The notes beneath the pieces are model-generated. The model saw only the letters and a program-made list of their open reading frames with translations. It had not been told where the DNA came from and searched no databases. A program made the translations under genes and the position numbers. From the NCBI GenBank assembly GCA_914767715.1, contig OU612069.1, forward strand, positions 26,965,387-27,029,386: a stretch of 64,000 bases of DNA, given 5' to 3'. This DNA is from Membranipora membranacea. Lineage: Eukaryota; Bryozoa; Gymnolaemata; Cheilostomatida; Membraniporidae. Position 1 is the stretch's first letter. Each line of letters begins with the position of its first letter. Shown here piece by piece: positions 36,001-48,086 of this stretch.

Positions 36001-39000
36001 CCCTTCGCGGCGTGGCCCAGATTCGATGCGGGGGAAGCTGGACGCGCAAGGAGGGCCCCAGCCCTTCGCGGCGTGGCCCAGATTCGATGCGGGGGAAGCT
36101 GGACGCGCAAGGAGGGCCCCAGCCCTTCGCGGCGTGGCCCAGATTCGATGCGGGGGAAGCTGGACGCGCAAGGAGGGCCCCAGCCCTTCGCGGCGTGGCC
36201 CAGATTCGATGCGGGGGAAGCTGGACGCGCAAGGAGGGCCCCAGCCCTTCGCGGCGTGGCCCAGATTCGATGCGGGGGAAGCTGGACGCGCAAGGAGGGC
36301 CCCAGCCCTTCGCGGCGTGGCCCAGATTCGATGCGGGGGAAGCTGGACGCGCAAGGAGGGCCCCAGCCCTTCGCGGCGTGGCCCAGATTCGATGCGGGGG
36401 AAGCTGGACGCGCAAGGAGGGCCCCAGCCCTTCGCGGCGTGGCCCAGATTCGATGCGGGGGAAGCTGGACGCGCAAGGAGGGCCCCAGCCCTTCGCGGCG
36501 TGGCCCAGATTCGATGCGGGGGAAGCTGGACGCGCAAGGAGGGCCCCAGCCCTTCGCGGCGTGGCCCAGATTCGATGCGGGGGAAGCTGGACGCGCAAGG
36601 AGGGCCCCAGCCCTTCGCGGCGTGGCCCAGATTCGATGCGGGGGAAGCTGGACGCGCAAGGAGGGCCCCAGCCCTTCGCGGCGTGGCCCAGATTCGATGC
36701 GGGGGAAGCTGGACGCGCAAGGAGGGCCCCAGCCCTTCGCGGCGTGGCCCAGATTCGATGCGGGGGAAGCTGGACGCGCAAGGAGGGCCCCAGCCCTTCG
36801 CGGCGTGGCCCAGATTCGATGCGGGGGAAGCTGGACGCGCAAGGAGGGCCCCAGCCCTTCGCGGCGTGGCCCAGATTCGATGCGGGGGAAGCTGGACGCG
36901 CAAGGAGGGCCCCAGCCCTTCGCGGCGTGGCCCAGATTCGATGCGGGGGAAGCTGGACGCGCAAGGAGGGCCCCAGCCCTTCGCGGCGTGGCCCAGATTC
37001 GATGCGGGGGAAGCTGGACGCGCAAGGAGGGCCCCAGCCCTTCGCGGCGTGGCCCAGATTCGATGCGGGGGAAGCTGGACGCGCAAGGAGGGCCCCAGCC
37101 CTTCGCGGCGTGGCCCAGATTCGATGCGGGGGAAGCTGGACGCGCAAGGAGGGCCCCAGCCCTTCGCGGCGTGGCCCAGATTCGATGCGGGGGAAGCTGG
37201 ACGCGCAAGGAGGGCCCCAGCCCTTCGCGGCGTGGCCCAGATTCGATGCGGGGGAAGCTGGACGCGCAAGGAGGGCCCCAGCCCTTCGCGGCGTGGCCCA
37301 GATTCGATGCGGGGGAAGCTGGACGCGCAAGGAGGGCCCCAGCCCTTCGCGGCGTGGCCCAGATTCGATGCGGGGGAAGCTGGACGCGCAAGGAGGGCCC
37401 CAGCCCTTCGCGGCGTGGCCCAGATTCGATGCGGGGGAAGCTGGACGCGCAAGGAGGGCCCCAGCCCTTCGCGGCGTGGCCCAGATTCGATGCGGGGGAA
37501 GCTGGACGCGCAAGGAGGGCCCCAGCCCTTCGCGGCGTGGCCCAGATTCGATGCGGGGGAAGCTGGACGCGCAAGGAGGGCCCCAGCCCTTCGCGGCGTG
37601 GCCCAGATTCGATGCGGGGGAAGCTGGACGCGCAAGGAGGGCCCCAGCCCTTCGCGGCGTGGCCCAGATTCGATGCGGGGGAAGCTGGACGCGCAAGGAG
37701 GGCCCCAGCCCTTCGCGGCGTGGCCCAGATTCGATGCGGGGGAAGCTGGACGCGCAAGGAGGGCCCCAGCCCTTCGCGGCGTGGCCCAGATTCGATGCGG
37801 GGGAAGCTGGACGCGCAAGGAGGGCCCCAGCCCTTCGCGGCGTGGCCCAGATTCGATGCGGGGGAAGCTGGACGCGCAAGGAGGGCCCCAGCCCTTCGCG
37901 GCGTGGCCCAGATTCGATGCGGGGGAAGCTGGACGCGCAAGGAGGGCCCCAGCCCTTCGCGGCGTGGCCCAGATTCGATGCGGGGGAAGCTGGACGCGCA
38001 AGGAGGGCCCCAGCCCTTCGCGGCGTGGCCCAGATTCGATGCGGGGGAAGCTGGACGCGCAAGGAGGGCCCCAGCCCTTCGCGGCGTGGCCCAGATTCGA
38101 TGCGGGGGAAGCTGGACGCGCAAGGAGGGCCCCAGCCCTTCGCGGCGTGGCCCAGATTCGATGCGGGGGAAGCTGGACGCGCAAGGAGGGCCCCAGCCCT
38201 TCGCGGCGTGGCCCAGATTCGATGCGGGGGAAGCTGGACGCGCAAGGAGGGCCCCAGCCCTTCGCGGCGTGGCCCAGATTCGATGCGGGGGAAGCTGGAC
38301 GCGCAAGGAGGGCCCCAGCCCTTCGCGGCGTGGCCCAGATTCGATGCGGGGGAAGCTGGACGCGCAAGGAGGGCCCCAGCCCTTCGCGGCGTGGCCCAGA
38401 TTCGATGCGGGGGAAGCTGGACGCGCAAGGAGGGCCCCAGCCCTTCGCGGCGTGGCCCAGATTCGATGCGGGGGAAGCTGGACGCGCAAGGAGGGCCCCA
38501 GCCCTTCGCGGCGTGGCCCAGATTCGATGCGGGGGAAGCTGGACGCGCAAGGAGGGCCCCAGCCCTTCGCGGCGTGGCCCAGATTCGATGCGGGGGAAGC
38601 TGGACGCGCAAGGAGGGCCCCAGCCCTTCGCGGCGTGGCCCAGATTCGATGCGGGGGAAGCTGGACGCGCAAGGAGGGCCCCAGCCCTTCGCGGCGTGGC
38701 CCAGATTCGATGCGGGGGAAGCTGGACGCGCAAGGAGGGCCCCAGCCCTTCGCGGCGTGGCCCAGATTCGATGCGGGGGAAGCTGGACGCGCAAGGAGGG
38801 CCCCAGCCCTTCGCGGCGTGGCCCAGATTCGATGCGGGGGAAGCTGGACGCGCAAGGAGGGCCCCAGCCCTTCGCGGCGTGGCCCAGATTCGATGCGGGG
38901 GAAGCTGGACGCGCAAGGAGGGCCCCAGCCCTTCGCGGCGTGGCCCAGATTCGATGCGGGGGAAGCTGGACGCGCAAGGAGGGCCCCAGCCCTTCGCGGC

Positions 39001-39065
39001 GTGGCCCAGATTCGATGCGGGGGAAGCTGGACGCGCAAGGAGGGCCCCAGCCCTTCGCGGCGTGG
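33027..39065 (+). repeat. satellite array 1: 99 identical copies of a 61-bp unit
   Basis: CCCAGATTCGATGCGGGGGA first occurs at 33027 and the last 61-bp copy ends at 39065; 6039 bp equals exactly 99 x 61. I saw no substitution or indel between copies. The unit has 44 G+C of 61 (72 percent) and seven CpGs, against AT-rich flanks. It contains no stop trinucleotide on either strand, and 61 is not a multiple of three, so all six frames are open with a 61-residue period. That pattern means the long frames are not evidence of protein. Confidence 0.97.
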
Positions 39066-40745
39066 CCCAGATTCGATGCGGGGGAAGAACTTGCCCCCTT
39101 TTAAATGCCCAGATTCGATGCGGGGGAAGAACTTGCCCCCTTTTAAATGCCCAGATCCGATGCGGGGGAAGAACTTGCCCCCTTTTAAATGCCCAGATTC
39201 GATGCGGGGGAAGAACTTGCCCCCTTTTAAATGCCCAGATTCGATGCGGGGGAAGAACTTGCCCCCTTTTAAATGCCCAGATTCGATGCGGGGGAAGAAC
39301 TTGCCCCCTTTTAAATGCCCAGATTCGATGCGGGGGAAGAACTTGCCCCCTTTTAAATGCCCAGATTCGATGCGGGGGAAGAACTTGCCCCCTTTTAAAT
39401 GCCCAGATTCGATGCGGGGGAAGAACTTGCCCCCTTTTAAATGCCCAGATTCGATGCGGGGGAAGAACTTGCCCCCTTTTAAATGCCCAGATTCGATGCG
39501 GGGGAAGAACTTGCCCCCTTTTAAATGCCCAGATTCGATGCGGGGGAAGAACTTGCCCCCTTTTAAATGCCCAGATTCGATGCGGGGGAAGAACTTGCCC
39601 CCTTTTAAATGCCCAGATTCGATGCGGGGGAAGAACTTGCCCCCTTTTAAATGCCCAGATTCGATGCGGGGGAAGAACTTGCCCCCTTTTAAATGCCCAG
39701 ATTCGATGCGGGGGAAGAACTTGCCCCCTTTTAAATGCCCAGATTCGATGCGGGGGAAGAACTTGCCCCCTTTTAAATGCCCAGATTCGATGCGGGGGAA
39801 GAACTTGCCCCCTTTTAAATGCCCAGATTCGATGCGGGGGAAGAACTTGCCCCCTTTTAAATGCCCAGATTCGATGCGGGGGAAGAACTTGCCCCCTTTT
39901 AAATGCCCAGATTCGATGCGGGGGAAGAACTTGCCCCCTTTTAAATGCCCAGATTCGATGCGGGGGAAGAACTTGCCCCCTTTTAAATGCCCAGATTCGA
40001 TGCGGGGGAAGAACTTGCCCCCTTTTAAATGCCCAGATTCGATGCGGGGGAAGAACTTGCCCCCTTTTAAATGCCCAGATTCGATGCGGGGGAAGAACTT
40101 GCCCCCTTTTAAATGCCCAGATTCGATGCGGGGGAAGAACTTGCCCCCTTTTAAATGCCCAGATTCGATGCGGGGGAAGAACTTGCCCCCTTTTAAATGC
40201 CCAGATTCGATGCGGGGGAAGAACTTGCCCCCTTTTAAATGCCCAGATTCGATGCGGGGGAAGAACTTGCCCCCTTTTAAATGCCCAGATTCGATGCGGG
40301 GGAAGAACTTGCCCCCTTTTAAATGCCCAGATTCGATGCGGGGGAAGAACTTGCCCCCTTTTAAATGCCCAGATTCGATGCGGGGGAAGAACTTGCCCCC
40401 TTTTAAATGCCCAGATTCGATGCGGGGGAAGAACTTGCCCCCTTTTAAATGCCCAGATTCGATGCGGGGGAAGAACTTGCCCCCTTTTAAATGCCCAGAT
40501 TCGATGCGGGGGAAGAACTTGCCCCCTTTTAAATGCCCAGATTCGATGCGGGGGAAGAACTTGCCCCCTTTTAAATGCCCAGATTCGATGCGGGGGAAGA
40601 ACTTGCCCCCTTTTAAATGCCCAGATTCGATGCGGGGGAAGAACTTGCCCCCTTTTAAATGCCCAGATTCGATGCGGGGGAAGAACTTGCCCCCTTTTAA
40701 ATGCCCAGATTCGATGCGGGGGAAGAACTTGCCCCCTTTTAAATG
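39066..40745 (+). repeat. satellite array 2: 40 copies of a 42-bp unit
   Basis: 1680 bp equals exactly 40 x 42. The first 22 bp (CCCAGATTCGATGCGGGGGA plus AG) are identical to the start of the 61-mer; the rest is AACTTGCCCCC plus TTTTAAATG. Only one variant was seen, AGATCCGATG in the third copy near 39152. GGGGGAAGAACTTGCCCCC inside the unit is a near-palindrome. About 52 percent G+C. Confidence 0.97.
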
Positions 40746-40768
40746 CCCAGATTCGATGCGGGGGAAGA

Positions 40769-42233
40769 ACTTGCCCCCACTTGCCCCCACTTGCCCCCAC
40801 TTGCCCCCACTTGCCCCCACTTGCCCCCACTTGCCCCCACTTGCCCCCACTTGCCCCCACTTGCCCCCACTTGCCCCCACTTGCCCCCACTTGCCCCCAC
40901 TTGCCCCCACTTGCCCCCACTTGCCCCCACTTGCCCCCACTTGCCCCCACTTGCCCCCACTTGCCCCCACTTGCCCCCACTTGCCCCCACTTGCCCCCAC
41001 TTGCCCCCACTTGCCCCCACTTGCCCCCACTTGCCCCCACTTGCCCCCACTTGCCCCCACTTGCCCCCACTTGCCCCCACTTGCCCCCACTTGCCCCCAC
41101 TTGCCCCCACTTGCCCCCACTTGCCCCCACTTGCCCCCACTTGCCCCCACTTGCCCCCACTTGCCCCCACTTGCCCCCACTTGCCCCCACTTGCCCCCAC
41201 TTGCCCCCACTTGCCCCCACTTGCCCCCACTTGCCCCCACTTGCCCCCACTTGCCCCCACTTGCCCCCACTTGCCCCCACTTGCCCCCACTTGCCCCCAC
41301 TTGCCCCCACTTGCCCCCACTTGCCCCCACTTGCCCCCACTTGCCCCCACTTGCCCCCACTTGCCCCCACTTGCCCCCACTTGCCCCCACTTGCCCCCAC
41401 TTGCCCCCACTTGCCCCCACTTGCCCCCACTTGCCCCCACTTGCCCCCACTTGCCCCCACTTGCCCCCACTTGCCCCCACTTGCCCCCACTTGCCCCCAC
41501 TTGCCCCCACTTGCCCCCACTTGCCCCCACTTGCCCCCACTTGCCCCCACTTGCCCCCACTTGCCCCCACTTGCCCCCACTTGCCCCCACTTGCCCCCAC
41601 TTGCCCCCACTTGCCCCCACTTGCCCCCACTTGCCCCCACTTGCCCCCACTTGCCCCCACTTGCCCCCACTTGCCCCCACTTGCCCCCACTTGCCCCCAC
41701 TTGCCCCCACTTGCCCCCACTTGCCCCCACTTGCCCCCACTTGCCCCCACTTGCCCCCACTTGCCCCCACTTGCCCCCACTTGCCCCCACTTGCCCCCAC
41801 TTGCCCCCACTTGCCCCCACTTGCCCCCACTTGCCCCCACTTGCCCCCACTTGCCCCCACTTGCCCCCACTTGCCCCCACTTGCCCCCACTTGCCCCCAC
41901 TTGCCCCCACTTGCCCCCACTTGCCCCCACTTGCCCCCACTTGCCCCCACTTGCCCCCACTTGCCCCCACTTGCCCCCACTTGCCCCCACTTGCCCCCAC
42001 TTGCCCCCACTTGCCCCCACTTGCCCCCACTTGCCCCCACTTGCCCCCACTTGCCCCCACTTGCCCCCACTTGCCCCCACTTGCCCCCACTTGCCCCCAC
42101 TTGCCCCCACTTGCCCCCACTTGCCCCCACTTGCCCCCACTTGCCCCCACTTGCCCCCACTTGCCCCCACTTGCCCCCACTTGCCCCCACTTGCCCCCAC
42201 TTGCCCCCACTTGCCCCCACTTGCCCCCACTTG
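40769..42233 (+). repeat. satellite array 3: 146 copies of a 10-bp unit
   Basis: TTGCCCCCAC repeats without interruption from 40771 to 42230 (1460 bp). The unit equals the ACTTGCCCCC segment of the 42-mer, and the array starts inside a last 42-mer copy (40746-40778). The minus strand carries a G5 run every 10 bp with CAAGT spacers, a strong G-quadruplex pattern. Confidence 0.97.
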
Positions 42234-45200
42234 CTCTGGAAGCAAGTGGAGGCATGCAGGAGAATGTGGGAGCCAGTTGAAGCATGTGGAAGCATGTTGA
42301 GGTAAGTGTTGGTAAGTGGAGATAATTGTAAGCAAGTGGAAGTAAGTAGATGCAAGTGGAAGTGAGCGGAAGTAAATGGGAGGAAGCGGAAGTAAGTGGA
42401 AGCAAGGGGAAGTAAGTGTAGGTAAGTAGAAGTAAGTAGATGCAAGTGGAATTAAGCAGAAGTAGGTGAGAGTAAGTGAAGCCAAGCAAGAGTAAGTGAA
42501 GGCAAGCAACAGTAAGTGAAGGCAAGCAACAGTAAGTGAAGGCAAGCGAAGGCAAGTGAGAGTAAGTGCAAGTAAGTGAAGGCAAGCGAAGGTAAGTGAG
42601 AGTAAGCGAGAGCAAGCGAAGATTAGCGAGAGCTTTTGAAGGCAAGTGAGAGCAAGTGAAGCCAACTGAGAGCAAGTGAAGGCAAGCGAGAGTGAGTGAA
42701 GGCAACTGAGAGCAAGGGAAGGCAAGCGAGAGTAAGTGAGAGTAAGTGAGAGCAAGGGAAGGCAAGCGAGAGTAAGCGAGAGTAAGTGAGAGTAAGTGAG
42801 AGTAAGTGAGAGTAAGTGAGAGTAAGTGAAGGCAAGTGAAGGCAAGTGAAGGCAAGTGAAGGCAAGTGAAGGCAAGTGAAGGCAAGTGAAGGCAAGTGAA
42901 GGCAAGTGAAGGCAAGTGAAGGCAAGTGATGGCAAGTGAAGGCAAGTGAAGGCAAGTGAAGGCAAGTGAAGGCAAGTGAAGGCAAGTGAGGGCAAGTGAG
43001 GGCAAGTGAGGGCAAGTGAGGGCAAGTGAGGGCAAGTGAGGGCAAGTGAGGGCAAGTGAGGGCAAGTGAGGGCAAGTGAGGGCAAGTGAGGGCAAGTGAG
43101 AGTAAGTGAGAGTAAGTGAGAGTAAGGCAAATTAAGGCAAGTGAAGGCAACTGAGAGCAAGTGAAGGCAACTGAGAGCAAGTGAAGGCAAGTGAGAGTAA
43201 GTGAGAGCAAGGGAAGGCAAGCGAGAGTAAGTGAGAGTAAGCGAGAGTAAGTGAGAGTAAGTGAGAGTAAGTGAGAGTAAGTGAGAGTAAGTGAAGGCAA
43301 GTGAGAGTAAGTGAGAGTAAGTGAGAGCAAGGGAAGGCAAGCGAGAGTAAGTGAGAGTAAGCGAGAGTAAGCGAGAGTAAGTGAGAGTAAGTGAGAGTAA
43401 GTGAGAGTAAGTGAGAGTAAGTGAAGGCAAGTGAGAGTAAGTGAGAGTAAGTGAAGGCAAGTGAAGGCAAGTGAAGGCAAGTGAAGGTAAGTGAAGGCAA
43501 GTGATGGCAAGTGAAGGCAAGTGAAGGCAAGTGAAGGCAAGTGAAGGCAAGTGAAGGCAAGTGAAGGCAAGTGAGGGCAAGTGAGGGCAAGTGAGGGCAA
43601 GTGAGGGCAAGCGAGGGCAAGTGAGGGCAAGTGAGGGCAAGTGAGGGCAAGTGAAGGCAACTGAGAGCAAGTGAAGGCAAATGAGAGTAAGTGAGAGTAA
43701 GTGAGAGTAAGGCAAATTAAGGCAAGTGAAGGCAACTGAGAGCAAGTGAAGGCAACTGAGAGCAAGTGAAGGCAACTAAGAGCAAGTGAAGGCAAGTGAG
43801 AGTAAGTGAGAGTAAGTGAGAGTAAGTGAGAGTAAGTGAGAGTAAGTGAGAGTAAGTGAGAGTAAGTGAGAGTAAGTGAGAGTAAGTGAGAGTAAGTGAG
43901 AGTAAGTGAGAGCAAGTGAGAGCAAGTGAAGGCAAGTGAGAGCAAGTGAGACTAAGCAGGAACAAGCAAAAGTTTGTGTGACCAAGTGAGAGTAAGTGCA
44001 AGTAAGTGAAGGCAAGCAAAGGTACATGAGAGTAAGCGAAAGCAAGCCAAGACGAGCGAGATCTTGTGAAGGCAAGTGAGAGCAAGTGAAGGCACGTGAG
44101 AGCAAGTGAAGGCAACTGAGAGCAAGTGAAGGCAAGTAAGAGTAAGTGAAGCCAAGTGAGAGTGAGTGAAGGCAAGTGTAGGCAAGTGAAGGCAAATCAA
44201 GGCAAGTCAAGGCAAGTCAAGGCAATTGCGAGTAAGCAGGACCAAGCAAAAGTAAGTGAGAGCAAGTGAGAGCAAATGAGAGCAAGTGAGAGCAAGTGAG
44301 AGCAAATGAAGGCAACTGAGAACAAGTGAAGACAAGTGAGAGTAAGTGCAAGTAAGTGAAGGCAAGCGAAGGTAAGTGAGAGTAAGCAAGAGCAAGCGAA
44401 GACTAGCGAGATCTTGTGAAGGCAAGTGAGTGCAAGTGAAGGCAAGTGAGAGCAAATGAAGACAACTGAGAACAAGTGAAGGCAAGTGAGAGTAAGTGAG
44501 AGTAAGTGAAGGCAAACGAGATTTAGTGCAAGTTAGTGAAGCCAAGTGAGAATAAGTGCAAGTAAGTGAAGCCAAGTGAGAGTAAGTGCAAGTAAGTGAA
44601 GGCAAGTGAGAGTAAGTGAAGAAAAGTGAGATAAGTGAAGAAAAGTGAGAATAGGTGAAGGCACGTGAGAATAAGTGTATGCAAGTGCAAATAAGTGAAG
44701 GCGAGTGAGAATAAGTCAAGGCAAGTGAGAGTAAATAAAGGCAAATGGAAGCAAGTGGAAACAAGTGGAAATAACTGGAGGCAAGTAAGAGTAAGCGAAG
44801 GCAAGTGTAAGCAAGTGGAAGCAAGTGAGAGTAAGCAAAGGCAGGTGAGAGTAAGTGAGAGTAATTGAAGGCAAGCAATACTAATTGAAGGCAAGCGAGA
44901 CTAAGTAAAGTCAAGCGAGACTAAGTTTTTGCAAGCGAGAGTAAGTAAAGGCAAGTGGTTGCAAATGGATGCGAGTGAATGCAGTTGGAAGTAGAAGAAA
45001 ATGCAAGTTGGTGAAGGCAAGTTCGTGCAAATGGACGTAAGTGTAGGCAAGCAGAAATATGCGTACACAAGCGGGCAAGAGAAAGGAAGTGTAGGCAAGT
45101 TGAACGGAGTGTATGCAAGTTGAACGGAGTGTATGCTAGCGGACGCATGTGTAAGCAAGCGGTAAGAAGTGAAAGGCGTGTATGCAAGCGGAAGCAAGTG

Positions 45201-45690
45201 GGAATAGGTTAAGGCAAGAGGAAATAAGTGTAGGCAAGTGGATGCAAGCGGCGAGTTAGTGTAGTGTAAGCAGAAGTGTAGGCAAGTGGAATTTAGTGTA
45301 ATCAAGTAGAAATGTGTGTGGGCAAGGGAAAGGCAGTTTATGCAAGCAAAAGCATGTGTATGCAAGCGGAAGTCAGTGTATGCAAAAGGAAGTTAGTGTA
45401 GGCAAGCGTAGTAAGCAGACGCAAGTGGAAGCAAGTTGGATGTAAGTAAAGGCAAGTTCGAGTTGGTGGACGTAAGCCATGGCGGCAAGTGTAATTAAGT
45501 GAAAGCAAGTGGATACAAGTAGAAGTAAATGGATGGTAAGTGGAGGCCAGTGCAGGCAACTGGCTTTAATTAAAGACAGTTGTAGGTATGGGAAAGTAAA
45601 TGTAGGTCAGTGGAAGCAAGTGTAGTAAGTGTAGGCAAGCGGAGTCAGTATTTGCGAGCAAAAGCAAGTAGGATAGTAGTCTTAGGTATT
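42234..45690 (+). repeat. array 4: degenerate purine-rich 10-bp minisatellite with higher-order repeats
   Basis: Units are variants of GGCAAGTGAA, AGTAAGTGAG and GGCAAGTGAG. They are the same 10-mer family as array 3 but in the opposite orientation, with the switch at ACTTGCTCTGGAAGCAAGT (42229-42247). The AAGGCAAATTAAGG marker recurs at 43124 and 43709, a higher-order period of 585 bp. A second block marked by GAGATCTTGTGAAGG recurs at 44058 and 44408 with a related copy near 42600. Divergence rises to the right and the repeat fades by about 45690. Serine/leucine-rich frames on the minus strand are repeat translations. Confidence 0.92.
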
Positions 45691-47589
45691 CATGACACTG
45701 AAGGTGAGTAAAGTACTATAAGTATTATAAGAAAGTGTTGACAAGGGAAAAAGAATGTCAGGTAATTATTTAAAGAATGTGTTGGTACCAAAATTATGAT
45801 TGATTGCTGCATTGAGAAAACGGAATGCAGAATTGTGTGATCAGTTTTGGATTTTTTTGAGTTTAGGTTGAAGTCTCATCTGAGCAATATTGTCCCAATT
45901 CTTTGCACTATCTTTAAACTTCTTTTGTGATGAATATTTATTGCATATTGCAATGTAGTTTTTGCACAATAATTCCACAGACTGTACACACAGACCCAAA
46001 ATAATAAGCCGTGCAAAACCAAGTAGGATCAAGGTGCCACTTATGGCCTCGTTTATTCAACATACAATAAAAGAAATACAATATCTTGAAGAATATTGCC
46101 CATCTGCCTTGCTCATGGATACTTGAAATAAACTGTTATTGCCTCTTTATGAGCATCTGAGCATTCTATTATTGATGAAAGACTGAATCTACCTGGAGTT
46201 GTTGACCAATGGGAAGTTATTTGGTGTTGGTTTCTAGTTCACTCCAATACATTCGGATGCATTTTTTTAGGTTGTAGGGCACACAATGCTACAAATTACA
46301 AATTGAGGATATTTAAATTGTTTGCTAGAATATTTTTGCTCAATTACCTATGGTGGTAATGGGCGCTGAAATCCCCATCTAGATGTGACACCTGAATGTA
46401 CTCCAATCAGTCATTCACGAGTTGTGATATGAAATACATGTGTCACTTTAATTTATGTGTCATGTATATTATAATACGTACTTACTTTGTGACAGCTACA
46501 GAGATCGCGTATATATACTAGGACTGAACATCTCATTGCCCACAATGTACAAATTACACGCAGCATTTCACCTACAGTAATAACACACTGTGGTGAGAAC
46601 ATTTACTCAGCCTACAATAACTGGCAGTCACCCTAACTTCCAATAGGTATCATAACCCATTAAGTAAAGTTTGACTATCACTCAGTGTATCATGTTATGC
46701 CTAACAGTCCTATTATACCTGTAAATGTTGTCAGTGGATAGTTGATAGTCAGTTTGTGCAGGAATAACAAGCAAGGCTTTTTTGACAGCATAAAACCATT
46801 AGTAAAAAAAACGCATTGAAATTACTTTGTATCTTGTTGATCAGTGCAAAGTTGAAATAGAATTCTGTAAATTAATTGTTTTTTGCAGGTTTAGTTGAAC
46901 GAAATTCAACCAAATTATTGATTTTAAGAGTATGCAAACATGAAGACAAGGTGTTATCTATTCTAGTTGGACTGGAATAAGTCCAGAACTACCTCATCAT
47001 TAACATTGCATATAAATGTATATATTTATATATTTATATATATTTCAACTAAGGCTTACCAGTTCAATAATTTAAAGCACCATTGACATTTGAAGATTGC
47101 AAGGGCAGCAGAGCGAGTTGATTTAAGTTTGATCGAGATACCAATCTCTCTTCTTGAACCCCTAGAAATTTAAGGAATGCGATTAAAAAAACAAAAATGT
47201 CTTTAAAGATAGTTTCCTATCTTCGATAGCGCCATTCAAGAGCCTTTGATAGTGTTATTGAAGGCATAGTGAGTGACAGGAACCAAGTAAGTTAAACTTA
47301 AAATGCATCAGATCTCATTGTGGCAATATTATTATTATATTTAGGCAATTTAAAGGGGCAATGTATTCCTTGAATTTTATTTACTTTTTTTTCCAGAACT
47401 TACACTGCTCCGGATTCCTGTGAGTGTTTAGGAAGTGCCGGGCTTGAGGAGCATGACACCATATGAACAACCATTGGTTTTAATCTCTAGTTAATCTAAA
47501 TTAATTAAAAGAATTAAAGTACTTTTATAAAGAGATAGTTTGTGGGTACACTATCATGAGCAAATGATGAAAATGACAATCGCGATATA
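45691..47589. other. no gene recognised
   Basis: Unique AT-rich sequence right of the satellites, with a (TATAT) rich patch at 47010-47045. No supportable reading frame, RNA or transposon end. Confidence 0.4.
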
Positions 47590-48000
47590 GCAGTGTACTT
47601 GAACCACCCTTCAGACCCTTTATCTCCAGTCACAATAGAAAAACAAGTGGATGATTTGTATGCTTCATTGTTTTTTTGCAGATTTTCAAACAGCATATTC
47701 ATAAAAAAGGTGACAGGGTATGATAGTTTTGGCACGAAAATTTTATGTCAAAAATCACTAAGTTCTTTGGAAGGAGATGCAACTCACTGAGTTTTGGTGG
47801 CCTAAGAAATTGAATAGTCAATGTTGTGTTTGATACTCGATTTTCTCCATAATTGGACTGTCTACTCACTTTTTCTATGGTTTGGTGTGGTTCCTTATGC
47901 GTCACTGATATCATGCTGTTATTGTCGCAGTTGTCGCTCAGGAGAGCAGATGTTCACTGGCTTTAAAAGGCAGTCTTTGAGATGATCTGAAAATAAAAGC
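47590..48000 (-). repeat. partial third copy of the duplicated 59/62-kb segment
   Basis: GTACTTGAACCACCCT (47596) and TCTGAAAATAAAAG (47986) match 59261 and 59546 in copy A. In between, landmarks GTCACTGATATCATGCTGT and TTGTGTTTGATACTCGATTT parallel copies A and B. On the minus strand it keeps the acceptor-like CTTTTATTTTCAG before the putative last exon. Confidence 0.6.
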
Positions 48001-48086
48001 ACCCTCCTCTGCTCGGTGCTCAGCTTCTGAGGGTCATAGTCCATGCCAAGCGAAACAACAGGCGGGTTGGGAGGATTTGCATTTTT

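Noticed and set aside
33027-40745. CRISPR-like regular repeats
   Set aside because: There are no variable spacers; units are head-to-tail identical and the context is animal DNA.
32882-43775. Open frames of 2031, 3588, 3360, 3085, 3087 and 2006 codons on both strands
   Set aside because: They are translations of stop-free tandem units open in all six frames, with periods equal to the DNA repeat; no start context, splice sites or codon bias.
42623-45559. Ser/Leu/His-rich minus frames resembling low-complexity proteins
   Set aside because: They follow the 10-bp repeat period (30-bp codon cycle) of the degenerate minisatellite.
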